Position numbers and translations under genes: made by a program. From contig NZ_LT594785.1 of the NCBI RefSeq assembly GCF_900091705.1, forward strand, positions 751,257-796,117: a DNA stretch of 44,861 nt. Direction: 5' to 3'. Position 1 is the stretch's first letter. Every line of letters begins with the position of its first letter. Positions 1 through 7,779 of the stretch are shown here, piece after piece. The notes under the pieces were generated by a model. It ran no database searches and had not been told where the DNA came from. It worked only from the letters and a program-made list of their open reading frames with translations. This DNA is from Clostridium mediterraneense. GTDB lineage: Bacteria; Bacillota; Clostridia; Clostridiales; Clostridiaceae.

Positions 1-390
1 CAAACAAAGCCAGCAGTAAAACCAGCTGATCAAACAAAGCCAGCAGTAAAACCAGCTGATCAAACAAAGCCAGCAGTAAAACCAGCTGACCAAACAAAGC
101 CAGCAGTAAAACCAGCTGACCAAACAAAGCCAGCAGTAAAACCAGCTGATCAAACAAAGCCAGCAGTAAAACCAGCTGATCAAACAAAGCCAGCTGTAAA
201 ACCAGCTGATCAAACAAAGCCAACAGTAAAACCAGCTGACCAAACAAAGCCAGCAGTAAAACCAGCTGACCAAACAAAGCCAGCTGTAAATCACGAAGAT
301 AAAACAGCACCAGCTGTAAATCACGAAGACAAAACAGCACCAGCTGTAAATCACGAAGATAAAACAGCATCAGCTGAAAATCATCAAGAT
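1..390 (+). repeat. 30-bp in-frame tandem repeats
   Basis: Thirteen consecutive 30-bp units with no spacers. Units 1-9 are nearly identical, differing at the last base (GAT or GAC) and at one or two internal positions. Units 10-13 diverge into an NHED/NHQD version. Every unit preserves the reading frame, so this is a coding minisatellite. The pattern suggests recent expansion of the first block by slippage or unequal recombination. Confidence 0.95.
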
Positions 391-486
391 AAGAAAGCTG
401 ATCAATCACAATCAGTTGCAAATAATACATCAGCAACTTCAACAAATCAAGATAATACAACAGCTTCAACAACAAGCAATAAGTAA
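1..486 (+). CDS. 3' end of a repetitive QTKPAVKPAD-repeat protein (partial)
   Basis: Frame 1 is open from the window edge to a TAA at 484-486, giving the last 161 residues of a protein whose start lies outside the window. Nine 30-bp units (1-270) encode the decapeptide QTKPAVKPAD, one with a Thr for Ala. A hybrid unit QTKPAVNHED (271-300) follows, then two KTAPAVNHED units and one degenerate KTASAENHQD (301-390). The final 32 residues are rich in Ser, Thr, Asn and Gln and end in SNK. There are no Cys, Trp or aromatic residues. The composition (Lys, Pro, Ala, Thr) resembles flexible wall-spanning or spore-surface repeats, but no LPXTG anchor or other C-terminal domain is present. Function is unknown. 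The position beside a spore-coat island makes a spore-surface role possible, as inference only. A strong terminator follows. Confidence 0.8.
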   Translation, partial: QTKPAVKPADQTKPAVKPADQTKPAVKPADQTKPAVKPADQTKPAVKPADQTKPAVKPADQTKPAVKPADQTKPTVKPADQTKPAVKPADQTKPAVNHEDKTAPAVNHEDKTAPAVNHEDKTASAENHQDKKADQSQSVANNTSATSTNQDNTTASTTSNK

Positions 487-550
487 TTAATACTTGATAC
501 AAGATTTATGACAGGTAAATTTAATAATAACTGGTCATTATAATAAAAAA

Positions 551-586
551 GACTCTACTTATATTTAAAGTAAGTAGGGTCTTTTT
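551..586 (+). terminator. Rho-independent terminator of the repeat-protein gene
   Basis: An 11-bp stem (551-561 with 571-581, one G-U pair) closes a 9-nt loop and is followed by five T residues, 65 bases after the stop codon. Confidence 0.85.
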
Positions 587-684
587 ATTTCAAACTTAGA
601 TTTTTAATTAAATAAATATATTTTTTTAATTTATAGGAGAAGATAGGAATAAGAATTATATATTAGTAGTGAATATGATATTAT

Positions 685-1275
685 ATGGTGAAGTGGATGA
701 ATAATTTTTATTTACAAAGGAATAGAATATTAGATTTATTTATTGATTTTCCTATTATTAAAATGGATAAATATTTATTAAGAGATATAAAAGAAAATAA
801 TTATAGTGATGTTATTAAAATTTATAATAATAAAGATATTTATAAGTATAATAATGTTCCTCATATTAGAAAGAGAATAGATGCCATAAGACTTATTAAG
901 CAATTGAAATACGAATATGAACTTGAGGAAAGAGTTACTTGGGGAATAGAAGATAGAGTAAGTAAAGATATTATAGGTATAATCGGAATAAGTGATATAT
1001 CAATTCCTGATAGAAAAGTTGAGATTAATTATATAATAAAAAAAGAATGTATGAGAAAAGGTATAATGAAAGAATGTATAAAAGTATTATTAGATGAGCT
1101 TTTTTCAAAATATAATTTAAAAAGAGTTGAGGCTAATATCTATATCAAAAATATTAGCTCAATTAATTTATGTAAGTCTTTAGGTTTTGAAGAAGAAGGA
1201 CTTAGAAAAAAATATATTTATAATATTAATACTAGGGAGTATATGGATACTTATATTTATGCCATAGTTAATTAA
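685..1275 (+). CDS. GNAT family N-acetyltransferase (RimJ/RimL-like)
   Basis: A 196-residue protein with the RimJ/RimL-type GNAT layout: an N-terminal YLLRDI strand near residue 31, a central beta region with GIIGISDI, an acetyl-CoA-binding segment (MRKGIMKECIKVLL, near residue 130; the usual Arg/Gln-x-x-Gly-x-Gly/Ala is recognisable as R-K-G-I-M) and the C-terminal NISSINLCKSLGFEEEG motif of this family. Such enzymes move an acetyl group from acetyl-CoA to an amine on a protein N-terminus or small molecule; the substrate cannot be told here. The start is uncertain. ATG 685 has no clear ribosome binding site, and ATG 697 lies just after a weak GGTGAAGTGG. It is a single gene between two terminators, converging on the glycosyltransferase gene. 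The extra ~30 N-terminal residues are unusual for the family. Confidence 0.8.
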   Translation: MVKWMNNFYLQRNRILDLFIDFPIIKMDKYLLRDIKENNYSDVIKIYNNKDIYKYNNVPHIRKRIDAIRLIKQLKYEYELEERVTWGIEDRVSKDIIGIIGISDISIPDRKVEINYIIKKECMRKGIMKECIKVLLDELFSKYNLKRVEANIYIKNISSINLCKSLGFEEEGLRKKYIYNINTREYMDTYIYAIVN

Positions 1276-1276
1276 T

Positions 1277-1310
1277 AAAAGGAACTGATTTGTTTATTCA
1301 GTTCCTTTTT
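1277..1310. terminator. Terminator between convergent genes
   Basis: An 8-bp stem GGAACTGA/TCAGTTCC (1281-1288 with 1298-1305) has AAAA on its left and TTTTT on its right, so it can stop transcription from both the acetyltransferase gene and the converging glycosyltransferase gene. Confidence 0.8.
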
Positions 1311-1317
1311 ATTATTA

Positions 1318-2454
1318 TTAAATTTTTTTGCCCATTTTATATATTTCCTCATAAGCTTTTAGTGTAAGCTCAGATGTCTTTTTCCATGAGAAGTTATTTG
1401 CTATTTCTAGAGCTTCCTTTGAATATTGATCTCTTAGATTTATGTTATTTATAAAGTTTATAAGTCTTGTTTCAAATTCAGTATTATTATAAGGATTAAA
1501 TAATAAGTCAGAATTTAGAACAACTTCAGGGATAGAAGTTACATTAGATGCTAATACAGGAGTTCCACAGCTCATAGATTCTAAAGGTGGTAAACCAAAT
1601 CCTTCATAAAATGATGGGTATACAAATAAGCTACAAGCTCTATATAGTGTAGGTAGATAATCTTCTTCAATAAAACCTGTAAAAATTATTTTATCTTTAA
1701 ATTCAAAAGTCTGGCTTAAATTTTTAAGACGTATTCCTTCATCACGAAGTCCACCAACTATTAAAAGTTTTATATCTTCATTAAAGTTTTTATATATCTT
1801 ATTAAAGCTTTCTAATAACCCTTGAACATTTTTTCTAGGGCTAAAGCCACCTATATACATAATAAAGTTACCTGTAAAGTTAAATCTATTTTGTACATTT
1901 ATTAAATCTTTTTCTTTATCTAAAGGTTTATATTGTAAATTAGCTGCAAGAGGAGTTACAAAAATTCTTTCAGCTGGGAAGCTTGGGAAAAACCTTAATA
2001 TATCTTTTTTTGAGTATTCTGAGACTGTTAAGATACCATCAGATTTTTCTATTATTTCGGGCATATATCTTAAAAAATTTTTCAAGTATCTTTTTCCTGT
2101 TGTTTCAGGAAGTATATAAGGAATTAAGTCATGTATTGTTGCTATATTTAATGTAGAGTCAGGACTATGTTGAATTCCCATACCGTTTTGAGGTACATGG
2201 TATATATCTACTTTATTATCAGTTGCATAAGTAGGCATATAAAATTCTTCAAAAAATGTTTTATGTTTTTTGGAGCTCATAATGATATTTGTATTATCAG
2301 ATTTGTAATCATTATGATCAGGTCCAGAACAAAAGAGGTGGTAATCATTTTTTTTATCTATATTAATTAATGTTTTTAAAAAATTATGGGTATAAGTACC
2401 TATACCAGTACCTCTATAAAAACTAGCACCTCTTGAATCAATAAGTATTTTCAT
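1318..2454 (-). CDS. GT4-family glycosyltransferase, coat-island copy 1
   Basis: A 378-residue GT-B fold glycosyltransferase (GT4, 'group 1'). The N-terminal domain starts with the glycine-rich acceptor loop YRGTGIGTYTH near residue 14. The C-terminal donor domain has YIGGFSPRKN near residue 200 and the GT4 signature EGFGLPPLESMSCGTPV near residue 284, with both conserved Glu residues. It has no signal peptide or membrane segment, so it should act in the cytoplasm on a nucleotide-sugar donor; sugar and acceptor are unknown. The start is the ATG at 2452-2454, with GGAAG about 13 bases upstream. It is divergent from a CotS-family gene, with 126 bp between them, and is a clear paralogue of the gene at 5396-6526. 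The inferred role is glycosylation of a spore outer-layer component. Confidence 0.85.
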   Translation of the reverse strand: MKILIDSRGASFYRGTGIGTYTHNFLKTLINIDKKNDYHLFCSGPDHNDYKSDNTNIIMSSKKHKTFFEEFYMPTYATDNKVDIYHVPQNGMGIQHSPDSTLNIATIHDLIPYILPETTGKRYLKNFLRYMPEIIEKSDGILTVSEYSKKDILRFFPSFPAERIFVTPLAANLQYKPLDKEKDLINVQNRFNFTGNFIMYIGGFSPRKNVQGLLESFNKIYKNFNEDIKLLIVGGLRDEGIRLKNLSQTFEFKDKIIFTGFIEEDYLPTLYRACSLFVYPSFYEGFGLPPLESMSCGTPVLASNVTSIPEVVLNSDLLFNPYNNTEFETRLINFINNINLRDQYSKEALEIANNFSWKKTSELTLKAYEEIYKMGKKI

Positions 2455-2524
2455 AAGTTAAATTCACTTCCAATCTTACTTATATAATTAATAGTATTAG
2501 AGCTTAGTTACAAATGTGAATGTA

Positions 2525-2552
2525 ACAAGCTATAAAAAGAGCACATATAATA
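2525..2552 (+). promoter_or_regulatory. Candidate sigma-K promoter of the first CotS-family gene
   Basis: AC at 2525-2526, a 17-bp spacer, then CATATAATA at 2544-2552. This matches the Bacillus subtilis sigma-K pattern AC-N16/17-CATANNNTA exactly. The predicted transcription start near 2559 leaves room for the GGAGG at 2569-2573. The short consensus in AT-rich DNA keeps confidence moderate. Confidence 0.5.
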
Positions 2553-2580
2553 AAATAAATTATATTTTGGAGGTTATCTT

Positions 2581-3576
2581 ATGGATTTTGAATTAATCAA
2601 AAAGTTAGTAGAAGATAACTATAATATAAAAGTAGAAGATGTTATAAAAAGAAAAAATGTTTATAGAATAAAGTCTGGTTTTATAGATTTTTGTTTAAAG
2701 GTTATAAATTATGATTTTGAACATTTTAATTTTATAATTTCTGCTATTAATCATTTAGAGTGTAATGGCTTTACAAACACTCCAAAAATTATATTAACTT
2801 CTGATAATAAAAAATATATAAAATTAGAAGAAAAATATGCCTATTTAACTAAATGGATTGATGCTAGAGAAGCAGATTATGATAATGATTATGATTTAAA
2901 GGAAGCAGCAAATAGGCTAAGAAAACTACATATATGTAGTAAGGGATTTATTTTAAATGATAATATGAGACCAAGAATTGGGTGGGGGACTTGGATTAGA
3001 GTTTTTGAGACTAGAGCAAAGGAAATCCTAGATTTTAAAAAGAGAATAGGTCAAAAGTTTTATAAATCTGAATTTGATATAAAATATTTAGGCGTTATGG
3101 ATGATGAGCTTAAAAGGGTAGAAAGTTCAATTAATCATATTAAAGAAAGTAATTATATAAATTATATGCAAAATGAACTAAAATCTTTAGGTTTTTGTCA
3201 TCATGATTATGCTAATCATAATGTACTTATTGGTAAGGATGGAGTAGGAAATATAATTGATTATGATTATTGTATTTTAGATTCTCATTTGCATGATTTA
3301 AGTAGTCTTTTAGTTAGAGCTATGAAGGATGGAAAGTGGAGTCTTGAAAGATTTGATTTTATTAAAAACTCATATTCTGAAGAGGTAAGTAAAGAAGAAG
3401 AAAAAATTATGCTTGGATTTATAGAGTTTCCACAGGCTTATTGGCAAGTTGGGCTTCAATATTATTGGGAGCAGTTACCTTGGACTGAAGAAAGGTTTTT
3501 AGGAAGATTAAATTCTTATATAGATGATAGAGAAAATAGGCAAGAATTTATAAACTCCTTAGAGGGAAGGAGATAA
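2581..3576 (+). CDS. CotS-family spore coat protein (kinase fold), copy 1
   Basis: 331 residues with the CotS/aminoglycoside-phosphotransferase fold. An N-lobe spans about 1-90, the hinge carries YLTKWIDAREADYD, and the catalytic loop is HHDYANHN (H207, D209, N214), followed by the metal-binding IIDYDYC (D227, D229). The catalytic residues are therefore intact. The C-terminal motif with GFIEFPQAYWQVG is typical of bacterial CotS-like proteins. In Bacillus subtilis CotS is an inner/outer coat protein made in the mother cell; the enzymatic substrate of the family is not established to my knowledge. The start is fixed by TTGGAGG at 2567-2573. The next gene follows 8 bases later, so the two are co-transcribed. 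Confidence 0.88.
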   Translation: MDFELIKKLVEDNYNIKVEDVIKRKNVYRIKSGFIDFCLKVINYDFEHFNFIISAINHLECNGFTNTPKIILTSDNKKYIKLEEKYAYLTKWIDAREADYDNDYDLKEAANRLRKLHICSKGFILNDNMRPRIGWGTWIRVFETRAKEILDFKKRIGQKFYKSEFDIKYLGVMDDELKRVESSINHIKESNYINYMQNELKSLGFCHHDYANHNVLIGKDGVGNIIDYDYCILDSHLHDLSSLLVRAMKDGKWSLERFDFIKNSYSEEVSKEEEKIMLGFIEFPQAYWQVGLQYYWEQLPWTEERFLGRLNSYIDDRENRQEFINSLEGRR

Positions 3577-3584
3577 ATAATTTT

Positions 3585-4271
3585 ATGAGAAGAGAAGATT
3601 TACTAGAGAGATTTTTAAATAAACAAGGTATCTTTGTGATTAATAAAAAGAAAAAAATTAGCTATAGTGAAGAAGATTCTATAAGGATTTTAGCTGAGTT
3701 TCACAAAAGAGCTAAGAAGAAAAGAGATTATATGCTAGGACTTAATAGTGATATTGGAAAGATAAGAGAGGACTATAAGCTTTTACTTAGAAGAACAATT
3801 CTTTTTAGGGATGAACTGAATATAGATTGTGGAAAATTTATAGAGATGGCAGAGGGTAGTCTTAATAAAATTAGTGATGATGAATTTATAAGTCTTATAA
3901 GAAGATCAGTTGGTGATTCAGAGATAATTATAGGTAGAGCTAGTATGAATGGATTTGCATTTGAAGAGGATAAGGTTTATATAAAGACTTTTACTAAGAT
4001 AAGGTTTGGAATGATAGAAGATGACTTTATAAGACTTATGCTAAGACTTAATAGAAAGGAAGAACTTATCAACTATGAAAAACTAAAAAATATATTTTTA
4101 GAAGAAGAGGGGCTGGGGGAGCTTAGTTCTAGATATATAGACTCTATAATAAAGTATCCATATAATTTTATGAAGTATTCGTCAGATTGTTATATAAATG
4201 ATTTTAAAGACATAGATAGTATTAGTAATATGATTAAGATATTTGAAATGGAATATAAGGATAAGTTTTAA
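3585..4271 (+). CDS. Truncated CotS-like pseudokinase
   Basis: 228 residues lying between two CotS-family genes. It aligns by eye with their C-lobes: EEDSIRILAEFHKRAKK (residues 29-45) matches the helix with RLRKLHICSKGF, and DDFIRLMLRL matches the helix with NFIIKTLKR. SIIKYPYNFMKY matches FPQRYWRLA in the last domain. The N-lobe is missing; only about 27 residues precede the first matching helix. At the catalytic positions the neighbours' His, Asp and Asn are replaced by I116, R118 and G123, and the two Asp of DFDY by T135 and T137. The frame is open with no frameshift and an AAGGAG (about 12 bases from ATG) precedes it, so it looks like a retained non-catalytic protein rather than a decayed gene. 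It could be a partner or scaffold for the flanking CotS proteins (inference). Confidence 0.7.
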   Translation: MRREDLLERFLNKQGIFVINKKKKISYSEEDSIRILAEFHKRAKKKRDYMLGLNSDIGKIREDYKLLLRRTILFRDELNIDCGKFIEMAEGSLNKISDDEFISLIRRSVGDSEIIIGRASMNGFAFEEDKVYIKTFTKIRFGMIEDDFIRLMLRLNRKEELINYEKLKNIFLEEEGLGELSSRYIDSIIKYPYNFMKYSSDCYINDFKDIDSISNMIKIFEMEYKDKF

Positions 4272-4281
4272 GGAGGAATTT

Positions 4282-5310
4282 ATGGCTAAGATAAGATATA
4301 GAGATGCAAAATATCTTTGTAAGTATGATTTAGATACTAATTTCTTTAATGAGCTTTCATTAAATATAAATGATCTTTGGCCAACAAGGAATATCTTTGT
4401 TTTGGATTGTGATGATGGAAGAAAGATTTTAAAGATGATTAATTATTCAGATGAAAAGTTAAGCTTTATAGTGAAGCTTCTTACTTATGTTAAAGAAAAA
4501 TATCCAAGAGTCCTTACGATTCATAAATTTGCTGATGATAAGTATTCAGTTTATTGGAAGGATAATAAATATATTCTTTTAGATCTTATAGAAGGAGTAG
4601 AGTGTAATTTAACTAATCCAATAGATTTGGGAAATGTTTCAAAAGCAATAGCACTGATGCATAAAGCAGGACTTGGAGCTTTAGATATTTTAAATGAAAA
4701 TGAAAAGAGCAATATATCACTTGGTGGACTGTTAGAAAGATTTGAAGATGAAAAACAAAATCTAATAAAGTTTAAGTCTATAGCAAATATAAAAGAGATT
4801 AAAAATAATTTTGATAAATTATTTTTAGAAAATGTAGATTATAATTTAGAACTTATGAATGAGGCAATAGAGCTTTTGAAAAAAAGTAGTTATAAAGAAA
4901 TGTGCAAAAATAAGGATTATATTTGTGTTTGTCATAATGATTTAGCATATCATAATATAATGGTTAAAGATGAAGAGGTTTATTTTATAGATTTCGATTA
5001 TTCAAATGTAGATATAAGAGTAATGGATATTTATAATTTTATAATTAAGACATTAAAAAGATATGGTTTTGATTATGATATTTATAATAAGATAATTTGT
5101 GATTATTCAAGTGTTAGTAAAATAACTGATGAAGAAAAAGAAATATTATATATTCTTCTTAAGTATCCTAGTGATTTTTATACTATAAGCAAAAATTATT
5201 ATTTATCTTTAAAAAAATGGAGCTTTGAAAGTTATTTAGATAAACTTACTACAAAAGTTTTGTATAAAAAAGAAAAGGCAAATTTAATTGAGAAGATAGA
5301 TAATAAATAG
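4282..5310 (+). CDS. CotS-family spore coat protein (kinase fold), copy 2
   Basis: 342 residues from ATG 4282, chosen because a perfect AGGAGG (4271-4276) lies 5 bases upstream. An in-frame ATG at 4243 would overlap the previous gene by 29 bases and lacks a ribosome binding site. The kinase-fold motifs are intact: catalytic loop HNDLAYHN (H218, D220, N225) and FIDFDY (D237, D239). The hinge segment ILLDLIEGVECN lies near residue 98. Third gene of the CotS run starting at 2581; the stop codon of the preceding pseudokinase gene overlaps its ribosome binding site, so translation is probably coupled. It diverges considerably from the copies at 2581 and 6631, so the three are old paralogues. Inferred role: spore coat component or small-molecule/sugar kinase acting in the coat. 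Confidence 0.87.
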   Translation: MAKIRYRDAKYLCKYDLDTNFFNELSLNINDLWPTRNIFVLDCDDGRKILKMINYSDEKLSFIVKLLTYVKEKYPRVLTIHKFADDKYSVYWKDNKYILLDLIEGVECNLTNPIDLGNVSKAIALMHKAGLGALDILNENEKSNISLGGLLERFEDEKQNLIKFKSIANIKEIKNNFDKLFLENVDYNLELMNEAIELLKKSSYKEMCKNKDYICVCHNDLAYHNIMVKDEEVYFIDFDYSNVDIRVMDIYNFIIKTLKRYGFDYDIYNKIICDYSSVSKITDEEKEILYILLKYPSDFYTISKNYYLSLKKWSFESYLDKLTTKVLYKKEKANLIEKIDNK

Positions 5311-5360
5311 AAAAACGTTTGAAATTCTTATTTTTATAAGTATTTCAAACGTTTAATTTT
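5311..5360. terminator. Bidirectional terminator after the CotS operon
   Basis: An 18-bp stem with one mismatch (5313-5330 with 5337-5354) and a 6-nt loop. It has AAAAA on the left and TTTAATTTT on the right, between the CotS operon and the converging glycosyltransferase gene. Confidence 0.85.
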
Positions 5361-5395
5361 ATGATAATTGATATAATAATACATATATTGTATAA

Positions 5396-6526
5396 TTATG
5401 GTAAATTATTTAAGATAGAGCTATAAGAATTTATTGTTTCAAAGGCAGTATTTTTCCAATTAAATTTGGATGCTTGTATAAGACCACTTTTTATTAGTGA
5501 ATTTCTAAGTTCTGTATTTGAAGTAAGTTCTATAATTGCTTTTGATATTTCATCTATATCTGCTGGATTTACAGATATACTAGAATCTCCAACTACTTCT
5601 GGTATAGAAGTCAAATTAGATGAAATAACAGGAGTTCCAGATGCCATAGCTTCTATTGGAGGAAGTCCAAATCCTTCATAAAATGATGGGTAGACAAGCA
5701 TTAAAGCAGAGTTATAGAAAATTGGCATATGATCTGTTGGTATAAATCCAGGAAAGATTACTTTAGATTCTAAATTAAGTTCATGTACTTTAGATTTATA
5801 TAATTCATAAGAGTTTCCCTTTCTTCCTAAAACAACAAGCTTTGTAGAACTAGGTAATTTAGGCAAAGCAGTACTAAAGGCTTCTATTAATCCTAGAATA
5901 TTTTTTCTAGGGCTGAATCCACCTACATAGAGGATATAATTATCAGAAATATTATAATTCTCTTTTAGAAAGGCTTTGCAATATTTTTTATTAAGTGGTT
6001 TATATTGTTCTTCAGCAGCAAGGTAAGTAACAAATATTTTTTCTTTAGGAAATGAAAGTGTTTTATGAATATCTTCTTTAGAGTAATTAGAAACAGTTAT
6101 TATCCCATCAATATTTTTTAGAATAGAAGGTAACTGATCATTAAATATTTTTAGATAATTTTCACTAACTGTCTTAGGTAGCTTTAAAGGTATAATATCA
6201 TGAAGAGTTATTACTTTTGGGATATCTGAGTCAGAATCTAAGCCTATTCCATTCTGAGGTATATGATAGATATTGGTATTGGCATAATTTATTTTGTTAG
6301 GAGATTTTATATCTTCCCAAAAATTATTGCTTATCTTTCTATCTGAATGTTTTAAACAAAAATTCTTTTTTAATTTTAAATCCAAATTGGAGTTTTTAGA
6401 GATATAAATAGTATATTTATTAATGAAATCGACTTGATTTATGTTATTAATCAATTGATAAGTATAGTTTCCTATGCCTGTTCCTCTATACCAATTAGAG
6501 GCTCTACCATCTATTGTTATATCCAT
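5396..6526 (-). CDS. GT4-family glycosyltransferase, coat-island copy 2
   Basis: 376 residues, paralogous along its whole length to the product of 1318-2454. The shared motifs are the N-terminal WYRGTGIGNYTYQ, HIPQNGIG, TLHDIIP, TVSNYSKEDI, YVGGFSPRKN and PSFYEGFGLPPIEAMASGTPV (with the GT4 E-x7-E signature). It is a cytoplasmic GT-B fold enzyme using a nucleotide sugar; specificity is unknown. Start ATG at 6524-6526 has AAAGGA six bases upstream. It diverges from the CotS-family gene at 6631. The repeated pairing of this glycosyltransferase type with CotS genes (twice in 6 kb, in the same divergent arrangement) suggests both protein types serve one pathway in the coat, but that is inference. 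Confidence 0.85.
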   Translation of the reverse strand: MDITIDGRASNWYRGTGIGNYTYQLINNINQVDFINKYTIYISKNSNLDLKLKKNFCLKHSDRKISNNFWEDIKSPNKINYANTNIYHIPQNGIGLDSDSDIPKVITLHDIIPLKLPKTVSENYLKIFNDQLPSILKNIDGIITVSNYSKEDIHKTLSFPKEKIFVTYLAAEEQYKPLNKKYCKAFLKENYNISDNYILYVGGFSPRKNILGLIEAFSTALPKLPSSTKLVVLGRKGNSYELYKSKVHELNLESKVIFPGFIPTDHMPIFYNSALMLVYPSFYEGFGLPPIEAMASGTPVISSNLTSIPEVVGDSSISVNPADIDEISKAIIELTSNTELRNSLIKSGLIQASKFNWKNTAFETINSYSSILNNLP

Positions 6527-6630
6527 AACATATCCTTTCAGTATAGCTATATTCTATTATATTATTATTAGATAAAATTTGTTAATAAATAAAAGGACTT
6601 TAACATATAAATATACGGGGGTGAGTAATT

Positions 6631-7635
6631 ATGATGAGGGAATTTGAAATAGAAAGACAGTTTAATCTTAGAATTGAAAAGATTAAACCAAGTAAAGGAA
6701 TTTATTATTTAAATACTGACAAAGGAGAAAGATGTCTTAAAAGGATAAACTATGGGCCACAAAAATTACTTTTTGTATGTGGAGCAAAAGAACATTTAAT
6801 TAAAAATGGGTTTTCTAATGTGGATAGATATTATTTAAACATAGATAAGGAACCATATGCTTTAGTAAATGAGGACTTATATACCTTATCACAGTGGATC
6901 GAAGGAAGAGAGTGTGACTTTCATAACATAGATGAAGTTAAGCTTGCTGCAAGAAACTTAGCTTTACTTCATGAGGCTAGTAAAGGATATGACCCACCTG
7001 AAAATTCAAAACTTAAGAGTGATTTAGGAAGATGGCCACATCTTATGGATAAAAGAATTAAAGCACTTGCAAAAATGAGAGATATGGCAAGAAAAAAGAA
7101 TATGAAGCAAAACTTTGATTTAACTTATATAAAAACAGTAGATTTTTATAGGGATTTAGCTATTAGGGCTGCTAATGTTTTAAAAGAATCAGAATATGAA
7201 GCTCTTTGTGAAAAAAGTGAAATAGATAAGAACTTTTGTCACCATGATTACACATATCATAATATTATAATTGATAAAGATGAAAAATTACATGTATTAG
7301 ATTTTGATTATTGTAAGAGAGAAATTAGAGTTTTTGATATATCTAATTTTATGATAAAGGTTCTAAAGAAAGTTGATTGGGATATTAATTTTGCAAAAGA
7401 AATTATAAATTCATATAATGAAGTTTCACCTTTAGAGGATAGAGAATATAAGGTTTTATTAGCATTTTTATTATTTCCACAAAGATATTGGAGATTAGCA
7501 AATAGGCATTATTATAATGAGGTTAGCTGGGGAGCTAATACATTTACTAAGAAGATTCAAAATATAATAAATGAGCAAGATGATTATATGAAATTTATTG
7601 AAGACTTTAAACAAGAGTATGATTTAAAAGAATAG
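6631..7635 (+). CDS. CotS-family spore coat protein (kinase fold), copy 3
   Basis: 334 residues; the most canonical CotS-like protein in the window. The N-lobe spans about 1-90 (KGERCLKRINYGP carries the likely nucleotide-site Lys). The hinge TLSQWIEGRECDF is near 86-98, the catalytic loop HHDYTYHN has H204, D206 and N211, and VLDFDYC has D224 and D226. The C-terminal LLFPQRYWRLANRHYY is characteristic of the family. A strong GGGGTGAG ribosome binding site (6617-6624) precedes ATG 6631; ATG 6634 is an equally possible start. Divergent from the second glycosyltransferase gene; the ACATATAAATA at about 6603-6613 resembles a sporulation -10 element but does not fit sigma-K or sigma-E cleanly. 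A long palindromic terminator follows. Confidence 0.88.
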   Translation: MMREFEIERQFNLRIEKIKPSKGIYYLNTDKGERCLKRINYGPQKLLFVCGAKEHLIKNGFSNVDRYYLNIDKEPYALVNEDLYTLSQWIEGRECDFHNIDEVKLAARNLALLHEASKGYDPPENSKLKSDLGRWPHLMDKRIKALAKMRDMARKKNMKQNFDLTYIKTVDFYRDLAIRAANVLKESEYEALCEKSEIDKNFCHHDYTYHNIIIDKDEKLHVLDFDYCKREIRVFDISNFMIKVLKKVDWDINFAKEIINSYNEVSPLEDREYKVLLAFLLFPQRYWRLANRHYYNEVSWGANTFTKKIQNIINEQDDYMKFIEDFKQEYDLKE

Positions 7636-7685
7636 AATGTCTTGCTGTGAGTAAGTTAGAATTAAATTTTAAGTTTATAAATGGG

Positions 7686-7735
7686 AAATACACAATTATT
7701 AAGTAGCTACTTAATAATTGTGTATTTATTTTTAT
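7686..7735 (+). terminator. 42-bp perfect palindrome, probable terminator
   Basis: 7686-7727 is a perfect inverted repeat with two 21-nt arms and no spacer, centred between 7706 and 7707. It is followed by ATTTATTTTT. The RNA would form a long hairpin with a tight four-base turn. It most likely ends the CotS-family transcript. A perfect palindrome of this length is unusual for a terminator. Confidence 0.7.
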
Positions 7736-7779
7736 AAAAATAAATAAAGTATGTATATTAAATATTTTGTAGTTTATTA

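Noticed and set aside
1-390. Regular 30-bp direct repeats as a CRISPR array
   Set aside because: The repeats abut with no unique spacers and stay in one open reading frame, so they are protein-coding tandem repeats.
3585-4271. Frameshifted or split CotS gene
   Set aside because: The frame is open throughout, the missing N-lobe is not present in any frame in the 8-base gap or upstream, and the catalytic residues are substituted rather than disrupted.
1318-7635. Horizontally acquired element or prophage around the coat island
   Set aside because: No integrase, transposase, repeats or tRNA-associated ends, and codon and base use look like the neighbouring genes.
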